Part shown: piece by piece, positions 22,596-31,419 of the stretch | How the letters are laid out: the number at the start of each line of letters is the position of its first letter | Numbering within the stretch: position 1 is the first letter of the stretch | Origin: Alloascoidea africana | Taxonomy: Eukaryota; Ascomycota; Alloascoideomycetes; Alloascoideales; Alloascoideaceae | Assembly (NCBI GenBank): GCA_030581615.1 | Contig: JAKTTT010000027.1 | Location: 220,929 to 284,928, forward strand | Length of the DNA: 64,000 bases | Reading direction: 5' to 3' | The notes under the pieces: model-generated | Seen by the model: the letters and a program-made list of their open reading frames with translations, nothing else | Database searches by the model: none | Told to the model about the DNA's origin: nothing | Made by a program: the position numbers and the translations under genes

Positions 22596-23630
22596 GGCTT
22601 GCTGGGAGCTGCTATTAAACATGGAAGGATTCAACTAGACTAGACTTCCAAATCGCTGTCTTTTTCTTTTTGATAAAGAAAGTCGACAGGCGAGAACCTG
22701 AGCTATTTAGATGGAAGCTTACTTGTATCTTATTAATTAGTCAATGCTTTTGAAAGATCAAATTTCCATTTATTCTAATTTGAAGAGGAGGGCATTGCCC
22801 TGTTTGCAAGTAAACAAACTGAGTAGACAAGCCAAGATCAAAAAAATCGAAAGACTTTGACTGAATAGGGTCCATAACATACGAAGGAAATGTGATAGAC
22901 CCTGAAGACTGATCAACAATAGAAAGTCACGTTCATACAGGGGGACCTTTGAACCGAAGAACTACAAACCCATTCAGAACACCTCATAGAAAGGCTCCAA
23001 GGGATAATTAACCGAACAGTGCTATGGGGACAATCACTGAATAACGCTTTGGGCAATTGATACTATCGTAGAACGCTAACTAAAACAGAGCCTGTTTTGC
23101 CGTTGCAAGACCGACAAAAGACCGCCGTCGTGTAAAAGATCAATTCCCACTGGAACAACGAGAGAATAAATGGCCAATCCATAGGACAATCTGCGTCATA
23201 GAATGCCTCTCTCAAAATAGAAGGCAATGAAAACACTTGGACCTCCTTTTGCAACAGTCCAACCCTGTCTGTAACCACAACAATTGGCGCCATTAGTTCA
23301 TTCTGGAGCAGCCGGAGTGCCGCCTTGTGTGGACGACCAGCACCGGACCAAAAGCAGGAGTGGACACAATAGGCCCGTATTGTCCATGTCTCGGAAAAAC
23401 ACCGGGAGCACGCCAAAGAAGAAAAATTATGTCGTAGTCCGAAATCCAGCGGTGGTGGTGATATGCGGAATCTCAATCCAGCTAAAACAAAATGGCTGAA
23501 GGGAAGGTCACATACTCCGCTATATCTCGATCCCTCGCCTTCCACAAAAGGTGCTAGCGGCCAACAGCATTTTCTTTCCCTTATCCGCAGACCTCGTCGC
23601 TGTCCCTGGATAAGCTATAGGGCCGAAAAC
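22596..23630. other. Intergenic, probable promoter of the next regulator
   Basis: A minus-strand open frame of 160 codons (23063-23545) exists, but it has low gene character (Cys-, Phe- and Trp-rich) and matches nothing I know. No other feature was supported. Confidence 0.4.
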
Positions 23631-26373
23631 ATGGGAGACGGGGATCCTGACCCTGAGAAGGTTGTGCTGAAGAAGCAGAAACCAAAACAGAAACGTTTTC
23701 ATCGGCTAACCTGTGCCAGTTGCAGGCGGAAAAAGGTATGGCTAACGAGTCTGAAGTGATTATCTTTATAATCTACATACTAATTTTGTGCGTCTTTAGG
23801 CTAAATGCGACGGAGGACATCCCAAGTGCTCATCTTGTGCAAAGCTGGGAGAGCCATGTGAGTACGACAAGCCGGCCTCGGTGGCGTATGCCAGACATCT
23901 GGAGAAAACCGTTGAGAAGCTGAACATGATGATCAAAAGCCTCAAACGGAAGTACGGAGAACTCGACGATAGCGAAGATGAAGATGCTCAGGATCTCAGC
24001 GACCTTGAAAATGAATCCGGCTCTAGGAGAGATAATCGGTTTGGTGTGTCAATGCTCAACGATAAGAGTACCCAAAGGTCAACGACCGCGCTTTTCGTTC
24101 AGTCTTACTTTGAAGACTCGGATAGTGGTGTGGCCCCCGACAAGAAAAAGTATCTTATGCAAATGGCCCTGGATGGCAAAAAGTTGGAGGTTGCCGGCAA
24201 GAAAGTTGCATCAGCTATCGTTGCCGACATGGCCTCAATTTCTTTCGCGAGCCTTCTCCTGGACGTGTTTTTTTCATACCTTAATGTTTCTCTTCAGCTG
24301 ATAAGACCGGCTCTATTCTACAGAGACATAAGTTTATATGTTTACGGGCACAGCTTTTTCCAGACAAATAATGGGAAAGTGAATCTTTATGACGAACCGT
24401 CTTCAAGCACAAGCATATCCAATTCGAGCAGCACAACGACCGCCAAAGTTTGTCCGAGACCATTGAACTGCTATTTTTCACCAGCCTTGATAATGGTCTT
24501 GATGAACTTTACCTCGGGAGTAATACCAGGAATACCAAAAGACATCAAAGCTTCTATAAGAAACAAAACCTCTCTGACACTAAGTGAGACCATCACACAG
24601 CCAGCGGCAATACCCCACATACAGGCCTTCATTCTACAGTCCCATGATGAACTGAAAAATGCAAATTTCTCCCAGGCTTGGCTGTTTGCAGGAATTGCTT
24701 TTCGACAAGTGGTGGACCTAAGCGTGGATGCAAATTTGGACGATTATAGCACAACCACGAAGAAAGCATGGCTAATAGATGCAGAAGAAGACTTGGAAAT
24801 TCGAAGAAGGTTGTTATGGTGCTGTTTCAATTGGGATAAGCTTCTTTGCCTTTATCTAAACCGTGTTCCAGTTCTTCCTTGTCCGCCTCATTTCTCCCCA
24901 TGCAATATCATCTCTACATGTGCCGAAGAGGTGATATGGAGAGAGCTTCCTAAGAACCTCGTGCCCGGAGAGCACCAAACTGATACCAGTAAGCTTTCAG
25001 ATGATACTGAAAATGAATCTACTCTGAATGCGTCGACTGCTTTTGTTGCCGAATGCCGACTTTGTATGATCCTAAATGGTCTTCTTAATGCTATTCATGA
25101 TAAACGCCATGCGATAGCGTTACCCCTGAACACCAAGAATATCGCAAACTCCGAGACTTTTGAAACTTCATTGGTATCCCATTTATACTATGCAAAGTTC
25201 GAACCATCTGAGGATTTGCGGAGTACATACTTGCCTTTGTTGGACAAAACTTGGCAACGTTTACCTGCTGATTTCAAAATTGATATAGATCAAGGAAACT
25301 GCGATTATCCCCAACGAAAAGACGAAAAGTTTGAAACCTCAAAAACTTCACCTCTTTTCTTACGTCTGAACACTCTTTACGCTTGTGTTAAAATACTACT
25401 ACAGAGACCGACAAAATACATGAATAATAATGACCTAATCATTGAACTAAACAATCTCCAACAAACTTTGGAAAGGGTAAACTCGATTTTGAAATTTCTT
25501 AAACGTCATGACTCTGATCTTGTTTCTGATTCAAATGCGATATTGCTTTGCCATATTGCCTCTTCAGTTATATTCTCGACGCTACAATTACAACGACAAA
25601 AACAACTTCCAACATCTTATTTTGGAAGCATAAAACACAATATGCTATATTATATATCCGTCCTGGATAAGTCTGCTTCCTTGACACCAGAAATGACTGG
25701 TGATGTTCAGTATATCGGCAAAGTTTTGAAATCAGACCCTTTGTTCAACAATGCGAACTATGGAGTTGAAGACTCTACAAACATATCAGAATTGATGATC
25801 TCTGAAGAGTTTGATGCAGCGCTATCTAATGATTCCAGTACAATTGAGATTCCTGATCTGCCGCCTCTTGTAAAAGTTGCTGAAAATATCCAGTTGGATG
25901 CACAGCCAGCTTCCCTGAATAATTCTGTGTTACAACCATCATTTACACCACCAGTTCGTTCTTCAAACGAAGATAACTTGCCGATCGACCTTGACAAATG
26001 CCCTATTCATCCTTCCCAATATGCCGAGTTTTTGAGCAATTCTGGATTCTCTCACCCAATGTTACCTCAAAGTGAAAGTGAAACCTTGAAAAGTTCCAAA
26101 ACTAATTCTCCTACTGATACTTCGTTAAATATGCCCTCTTTCTGTCCCGTTAGATTCGGTTTAAATGACCAATTTCAGCAAGGACAGTCGGAATTAAACC
26201 AGAAGCCAGTTGCTTCTTGCCCATTGAAACCAAATGATATCCCTGTCAACTTTGACAATGATCCAGATTTACTTTGCCTTCAGTTTCAAAATCTTGATGA
26301 TTATGCTCCTCAATCAGCAGAACAAAACAGAATAGTAAGTAGATGCCCTTATGCTGAAAGAATGGATATGTGA
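23631..26373 (+). CDS. Zn2Cys6 transcription factor with four C-terminal Cys-Pro motifs
   Basis: The two-exon model is 23631-23735 and 23800-26373, giving 892 residues; the 64-nt intron is GTATGG...TAG with TACTAAT. Splicing joins LTCASCRRKK to AKCDGGHPKCSSCAKLGEPC, a complete zinc cluster (about residues 28-56), followed by a coiled coil and an acidic stretch. A fungal_trans domain occupies roughly 130-450 (motifs SQAWLFAGIAFRQVVDL and RRRLLWCCFNWDK). The C-terminal 125 residues contain KCPI (Cys769), FCPV (Cys817), SCPL (Cys842) and RCPY (Cys884), similar in form to the heme-responsive motifs of HAP1. Heme or redox sensing is therefore a reasonable but untested inference. It is not closely related to the tandem pair at 7-13.6 kb. 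Confidence 0.88.
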
Positions 26374-26959
26374 GAAAGAAAAGCATGCTCTGCTTTGGTT
26401 TTTATTATGTGACACTTGATTTTTGATTATTTAACGGTTTTGATTTCTTATTGTTAATTATGACCCTTATGATGCTATTATTTATAGATGGCTCTTTTGG
26501 CCTACTCATGTAATCCCAACTCTGTGCAGATATATGCAAACGATAGTGCTTTTTCTTCTCAACTGAATATTGATGGTACAGTAGAGATCCCAAAATGTAC
26601 CATAACTAGAAGTGGATAAATGTTGTGTCCGGGTAATTCATCTACGGTTTAGTGGGATTTCATTCACATCGGCTCTGATTGGTTGTCGGCCGTACTGGTA
26701 CTCTTCTACTTTTCCGCTGCCAAAAAGATTCCTGATATCACATCTGTGCTTAATTCACTCCGGGCACAACAAACCAGGCTTCAGCAATCGAGGGCGAAAT
26801 CGAACGTAACTGCGAATTCATCAGAGAGATCATTGACGTTTTGTGTTTTCTTGAGTCGGTTTAAAATCAAATATCAGCTTCTATTTATTTGGCAGGCCTC
26901 ATTGTTGAATCACGACTTTTCAATCCCAACGAATATAGAAGAATATACAACGCCCAGAA
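26374..26959. other. Intergenic, promoter of the complex I subunit gene
   Basis: Two overlapping plus frames are open around 26612-26959, but they lack either an ATG or gene-like character. A possible splice acceptor (GGTTTAG at 26650) precedes one of them with no matching upstream exon. I support no gene here. Confidence 0.4.
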
Positions 26960-27559
26960 ATGTCCAGTGAACAAAGTCCAGCTGTTGCTACTGAGCAACC
27001 ACAAAAGCTGTATACGCCGCGATTCACCATGATCCAGCGTGATGCCTACCAAGCCAAAGATACTCTCGGAGAAACGTCAAAAACTCTGGTAGCCAGTGGA
27101 ATTGTGGGTCTTCTTGTTGCTTCAGCAAAGAATACGATTGCAAATGACGGCCGTGGGCCATGGGCCGTTTTCACAAAGAGTGCACCAGCCGCTTTCTACA
27201 TTGTGGGTGCCTGTACCTCATTCACATTTTTCGAGTCTGTTACTGCAAATCTACGAGAAGCTGACGACCCATGGAATACGTTTTTCGGTGGCGCTGCAGC
27301 CGGTGCAATTGTCGGAGCCAAATATCGTACTATTCCAGCTTTTCTAGGCTGCTCTGCTCTTTTCGCAGGCATCACAGGTCTGTTTAGCTGGGCGGGTGGT
27401 TCTTATGTTGGTAGGAAAGACCAGTCTCTAAAGACTGCTCAACTACAGGAGGCTGTGGAAGGAGCTCCAAAACAAAAATTTTGGGAAGTGGTTCAAAGAC
27501 GTCCACTGTCCCAGACGATCGAGGAGTTGGGAGAAGGCCGCGGGATCTTCAAGCCATGA
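26960..27559 (+). CDS. Mitochondrial complex I accessory subunit, Tim17-family (NDUFA11-like)
   Basis: The 199-residue protein has a polar N-terminus, then several glycine-rich hydrophobic helices with Tim17-type features (FFESVTANLREADDPWN, FFGGAAAGAIVGAKYRTIP). This matches the fungal homologue of human NDUFA11, an inner-membrane accessory subunit of NADH:ubiquinone oxidoreductase. The C-terminal ~50 residues are soluble. Its presence implies a proton-pumping complex I, which Saccharomyces lacks. A TIM23-family translocase subunit is less likely given the conserved READDPWN segment. Confidence 0.8.
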   Translation: MSSEQSPAVATEQPQKLYTPRFTMIQRDAYQAKDTLGETSKTLVASGIVGLLVASAKNTIANDGRGPWAVFTKSAPAAFYIVGACTSFTFFESVTANLREADDPWNTFFGGAAAGAIVGAKYRTIPAFLGCSALFAGITGLFSWAGGSYVGRKDQSLKTAQLQEAVEGAPKQKFWEVVQRRPLSQTIEELGEGRGIFKP

Positions 27560-27768
27560 CATGCCAGTTTTTTGTAGTTCATTAGGGTGGGTCCTTTTAT
27601 AAATACGTTTGCATCATGATTACTACTATTATTATATATCAGAATAAGACTGCCTATCCTTTTTCCCCATGGTAATAAAGAATAAAATAAAAGATCTCTT
27701 TCCTTTCAGATCCAAAATGACTGAAATCATGGTATGCTATGCTATGCCAAAAAATGATTCCCTTCTTA

Positions 27769-28845
27769 TCATAGTCCCAACTCCTTCATTACATCCATTT
27801 CCTCTTCAAACTCATCAAAGTCTGGCTCCAAATCTGAAGGAATCTCATTATCTTGTGAATCAGCTTTGGAAGTTTGACCTTGGTCAACATTTAGATTTTC
27901 AGAGTTTGGTTTCATGCCGCTATTGTCATTGCTAACGACTGTGCTCACAAGCTCAGGTTCAAATTCACGTTCTGGCTCTGGGATTGATTGCTGAATTCTC
28001 GAATTTGTATCTGCAGTCTTTGATTTTGCTAGAAACCCCCATGCTTGGTCATAGTCGTCATCGTCATCGAGCCCCGTTAGATCAGCTGTTTGGTCTTTTT
28101 CATGAGTGTTCCCATTGCTGTTCGAAGGTCCATATAAATCTGAATCATTGTCATCGTCATCTTCATCGGCCACGAAGAGACCGTTGCGTGGTACAATTTT
28201 TGGATGGTTGGTAAAGGCATCATTATCATTGTCTTCTGGCGTGTTATTCTGTGGAACCTGAACTGTAAGGCTCTGAGAATCTTCGATCTGGGTTTGAGAA
28301 GCTCCCTCATGTCTCTCAGCATTTTGTGAACCATTGCTTTCGATCGATTCTAAAGTATTGGAGGCCTGCCGCTTCTCAATCTCTTCTCTGATCCACATAT
28401 CTCGATACAGTTTTATTCTTTTATACCTCTGTCCTGAATTTTCGCATAAAACAATGAAATCACTGAAGTTTGCTTTCGGAAAAAGTTTATGAGCCCAAAG
28501 CTGGTAAAACTCAAGAAGTCGCGTCAAATCGCCATATTCATGCCCAGAGCCTTTGAATTTGATCTCTGTCTTCGCGTGCTTTCTAACATACGGTAGACCA
28601 TTTCGTCCAAGCAGCCTATCATCGTCTAGTTTTGCCAGTTTCCGCTTATGTCGGACCACAACTTCTGATTCTAGGCCTAGTTCATCATCATCTTCATTTC
28701 CTAATTTGTTCTGAATAGCTGGGTTATCGTTTCTGAGTGATTCTTCCTGGTTCATAATGTCCAGACCTAAGTTCTCCTCGAGATCTAGGTCAAATTCATC
28801 TATTTGCCGCTTTCCCCCTCTGGATGCAGTATCTATCACCGCCAT
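27769..28845 (-). CDS. CSM3: CSM3, replication fork protection complex subunit (Swi3/TIPIN)
   Basis: The 358-residue protein has the Swi3 domain at about 78-150 (LLGRNGLPYVRKHAK, LLEFYQLWAHKLFPKANF). The rest is acidic and low-complexity, as in the family. With TOF1 and MRC1 it stabilises stalled replication forks and mediates the S-phase checkpoint, upstream of the kinase MEC1, which is also encoded in this window. It is convergent with the complex I gene and has MCB-like sites in its promoter. Confidence 0.88.
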   Translation of the reverse strand: MAVIDTASRGGKRQIDEFDLDLEENLGLDIMNQEESLRNDNPAIQNKLGNEDDDELGLESEVVVRHKRKLAKLDDDRLLGRNGLPYVRKHAKTEIKFKGSGHEYGDLTRLLEFYQLWAHKLFPKANFSDFIVLCENSGQRYKRIKLYRDMWIREEIEKRQASNTLESIESNGSQNAERHEGASQTQIEDSQSLTVQVPQNNTPEDNDNDAFTNHPKIVPRNGLFVADEDDDDNDSDLYGPSNSNGNTHEKDQTADLTGLDDDDDYDQAWGFLAKSKTADTNSRIQQSIPEPEREFEPELVSTVVSNDNSGMKPNSENLNVDQGQTSKADSQDNEIPSDLEPDFDEFEEEMDVMKELGL

Positions 28846-28895
28846 TATATGTGAAGAAGTCGAAATATACTGGGTTTAACGGGTTCAGATTGAAA

Positions 28896-28925
28896 CACGC
28901 GAAATTGATTCCAAGAGACGCGTCT
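28896..28925 (-). promoter_or_regulatory. MCB-like G1/S sites upstream of CSM3
   Basis: AGACGCGTCT at 28916-28925 contains a perfect MluI cell-cycle box (ACGCGT), 71 bp before the CSM3 start. A second ACGCGA-type core lies at 28897-28902. Such boxes bind MBF in other yeasts and time replication genes to G1/S; use here is inferred. Confidence 0.5.
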
Positions 28926-29544
28926 TTTGCTTTCATGACAATTATTCAGGTAGTATGGGTGTATCCGTTTTCAGATTCTTACATCTAACTATGCATAAAG
29001 ATGGAGGCATATATATGTACAACATAGACACCGCAAGTTAACCAATTTGAGGAAAAAAAGTATCTTCCACCGAAAAATGGCCCAGTTCGTTAGAAAAGTC
29101 CCACAAGTTGAGAAGTGTGGACTTTCAGGTCACATACACGACTTGCGATGAGTGTATGCGACCTGAGGAACCGGGTCATGTTTGTGATACACACGATTAG
29201 TTCATAAGGAGATCACGTCAGGTAGTTATTCTGTTTAATCTCTCTTAACAAACAGTATTTAGACTAGAAAGCACAAGACTATAATTCATAAGAAAAAAGG
29301 GCCCATGAATAGCAGGAATCAAGTACGAGCTCTCGAGCTTCGTTAATTCTCATTGTTTCTAACACTAGTATATTTGCTGTGCCAAAGATGTAGTTTATAT
29401 TAAAAGGCCAGTAATAAGTTCCCGCGCGGCCTGCAGCGGCACAAATTTTAGAAGTCAATCCGCTGCTCTAAATACATAAAGATTCTTGCAGATAACTCAT
29501 AAATTCACGTGACTTTTCTAGGGCACAACCTCCAAATTATATAG
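28926..29544. other. Intergenic with a hairpin and a GC-rich palindrome
   Basis: A 14-bp inverted repeat with one mismatch lies at 29126-29139/29152-29165 (CAGGTCACATACAC and GTGTATGCGACCTG, loop 12 nt). A GC-rich segment at 29421-29440 contains the palindrome CCGCGCGG. CACGTG occurs at 29506-29511. No gene was seen. Confidence 0.5.
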
Positions 29545-30247
29545 GATTAGGACACACTTGTCAAAACATCCAGGTACACTACATTTTCTGTCTTATCTTG
29601 CTCACACCCCAGGAGTACGGAGAGATTTTGCACTTTTGTCACTCTGGAAAGAGCGACGTATAGCTGTCCGTGCGAAAAGGCCTGGATTTCCAAATCCACG
29701 CCGACGAGTTCTAGGGACTGGCCCTGTGACTTGTTGATAGTGATTGCAAAGGCGAGTGTTAGCGGAAACTGCCTTCTCGGCTCAAACCCGAATTCCTCTG
29801 TCTTCAAGCATACTCTTGGAATCAGCACAATACCGCCCCCAAGAATCCGCGCTTCGATGATCCTGACCCCGAGACGGGTGATCACCATTCTCGTGTCATT
29901 GCACAGTCCCTGCTCCGGGTTAAGGTTTCGCGGGAGCATGACAGGTGCTCCGACCTTCAAGTCCAGTTTTCCCATTGGAAGTGAAGAAGGGTTTAATGAC
30001 CTGAGGTATTCAGTGGGCATCGGGTTTTCTCCTTCATCCGCAACATCAACCGACCAGTAAGTTTTTGCTGGGCCAGGCACTTTTTCCAAGATTGTGTTGT
30101 TGATGTCCGCGACCTTCTCGTTTCGTACTGAGAGGATGGCTCTACCCTTAAAATCACGCCGGTATATGACGGTGTTTGGGAAGACCTTTTCCACCAAATT
30201 GGGCATAGATGACACAATAGGCACTTGAGGAGGGAGCTGGATTTCTC
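29545..30247 (-). pseudogene. Helitron-type (PIF1-like) helicase C-terminal fragment, left copy
   Basis: The open frame of 225 codons at 29547-30224 encodes the C-terminal part of a Helitron/PIF1 helicase. It contains LDLKVGAPVMLPRNL, GLCNDTRMVITRLG, RRQFPLTLAFAITINKSQGQ (motif V-like) and FSHGQLYVALSRVT (motif VI). The Walker A and B region and the Rep nuclease part are absent, so it cannot be an active helicase. The frame is intact, which suggests a fairly recent origin. Its start codon in the frame is GTG; the first ATG lies six codons later. It is mirrored by the right copy, head-to-head, with a 30-bp spacer. Confidence 0.82.
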
Positions 30248-30277
30248 CCGAACACTTTTTCCACCAAGTTAGGCATT

Positions 30278-30802
30278 GAGAAATCCAGCTCCCTCCTCAA
30301 GTGCCTATTGTGTCATCTATGCCCAATTTGGTGGAAAAGGTCTTCCCAAACACCGTCATATACCGGCGCGATTTTAAGGGTAGAGCCATCCTCTCAGTAC
30401 GAAACGAGAAGGTCGCGGACATCAACCGGTCCATCTTGGAAAAAGTGCCTGGGCAAGCGAAACATATTGGTCGGTCGATGGCGCAGACGACGGGGAAAAT
30501 TCCATGTCCATAGAGTATCTCTGGACTCTAAATTCTTCTTCGCCTACAACGTAAATTGCTGAAGCGCGGATTCTGGGGGCGGCATTGAGGCTCGCCTTTG
30601 CGATCACTATAAACAAGTTACAGGGCCAGTCACTAGAACCCATTGGAGTGAATCTGGAAGCCCCTGCCTTTTAGCATGGGCAGTCATTTTGCACTTTTGC
30701 AACTCGGGAAAAAGTGCAACATCCTTCTGTATTTCTGTGGCATGGTCAAGATAGAACAGAAAATGTAGTGTACCCCAGACGTTTTGACAAGCTTGTCCTA
30801 AT
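30278..30802 (+). pseudogene. Helitron-type helicase fragment, right copy, frameshifted and deleted
   Basis: The first ~160 bp are nearly identical to the left copy in inverted orientation (MPNLVEKVFPNTVIYRRDF). Divergence then rises: a 1-nt loss near 30461 breaks the frame (KTYWSVD becomes KHIGRS), and two blocks of the left copy are missing, one before CTCGCCTTTGCGATCACTAT and one after the SQGQ-equivalent region. Homology resumes at the far end (GTTTTGACAAG, GTCCTAAT). It is a pseudogene of the same element family, older or less constrained than its partner. Confidence 0.82.
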
Positions 30803-31419
30803 TTAATTCATAACTAATAAACACCTTCATGCATAATCAAAAACACTTCAAACACTCAAGAAAACACAAAACAAAAGCTCAACAACCATTCAAATCCACG
30901 GATCAACAGTTCGCACCTCTGGGCGCGCAGCAAAAGGGAGAAATTATAGTGCATTTGCATTTACTGAAACTTGGAGGCGAGACGGAAACCGTTACTAGAA
31001 TGCAAAATGGATAAAAGCATCTTCTTCCTTAGTTCATATATAAAAGCTATAAATAGGTTAATCTTCTTTGAATATTTTTTACCCGTTCTGCTGGGTTTAT
31101 TTTCAGATTAACAAGGCATGAGGGTTCTTTTTCATCTTTTTATACTTTGTAATTGAGAAACTAACTGTTTGTGTTTTTCTCTTCTCTAGATATATAAAAG
31201 GTTCTAGTGGTACAAATCCAAATGGTAACAACATGGGATGTCAACCTATATGGCACATCAAAAATAAATAGAAAAATAAAGCTAAAATCCGCCTGTTGAC
31301 TTCAAGTTCATAACAATTCAGTATTGGCATGGTATACTTTGGTTCTTGAAAGTTAGTGGTTGTAAAAATTTGAACGCAAAGAAGCCCAGCGTTAGAATGT
31401 ATATGAATGTGTGCTTCTG
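30803..31419. other. Intergenic, no gene seen
   Basis: A/T-rich 3' flank of TSC1. It holds one 61-codon plus frame from the ATG at 30829 with Lys/Gln/His bias and no recognisable family. Nothing else is supported. Confidence 0.5.

Larger units (their letters stand above)
29545..30802. repeat. Head-to-head inverted pair of helicase fragments
   Basis: The arms are 29545-30247 and 30278-30802 with a 30-bp spacer. Identity is highest next to the spacer and falls outward. The spacer (30252-30276) carries a third, short copy of the sequence at 30184-30206 in direct orientation, so the rearrangement had more than one step. Confidence 0.85.

Noticed and set aside
23063-23545. 160-codon minus-strand ORF upstream of the Cys-Pro regulator
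   Set aside because: Composition is Cys/Phe/Trp-rich, no family recognised; an ORF this long is plausible by chance in a fairly GC-rich promoter.
26612-26970. Two overlapping plus-strand frames before the complex I subunit
   Set aside because: One lacks an ATG and no upstream exon could be joined; the other has poor protein character.
29545-30802. Centromere-type inverted repeat
   Set aside because: Some Pichiales centromeres are inverted repeats, but these arms are short and are coding fragments of a mobile-element helicase.
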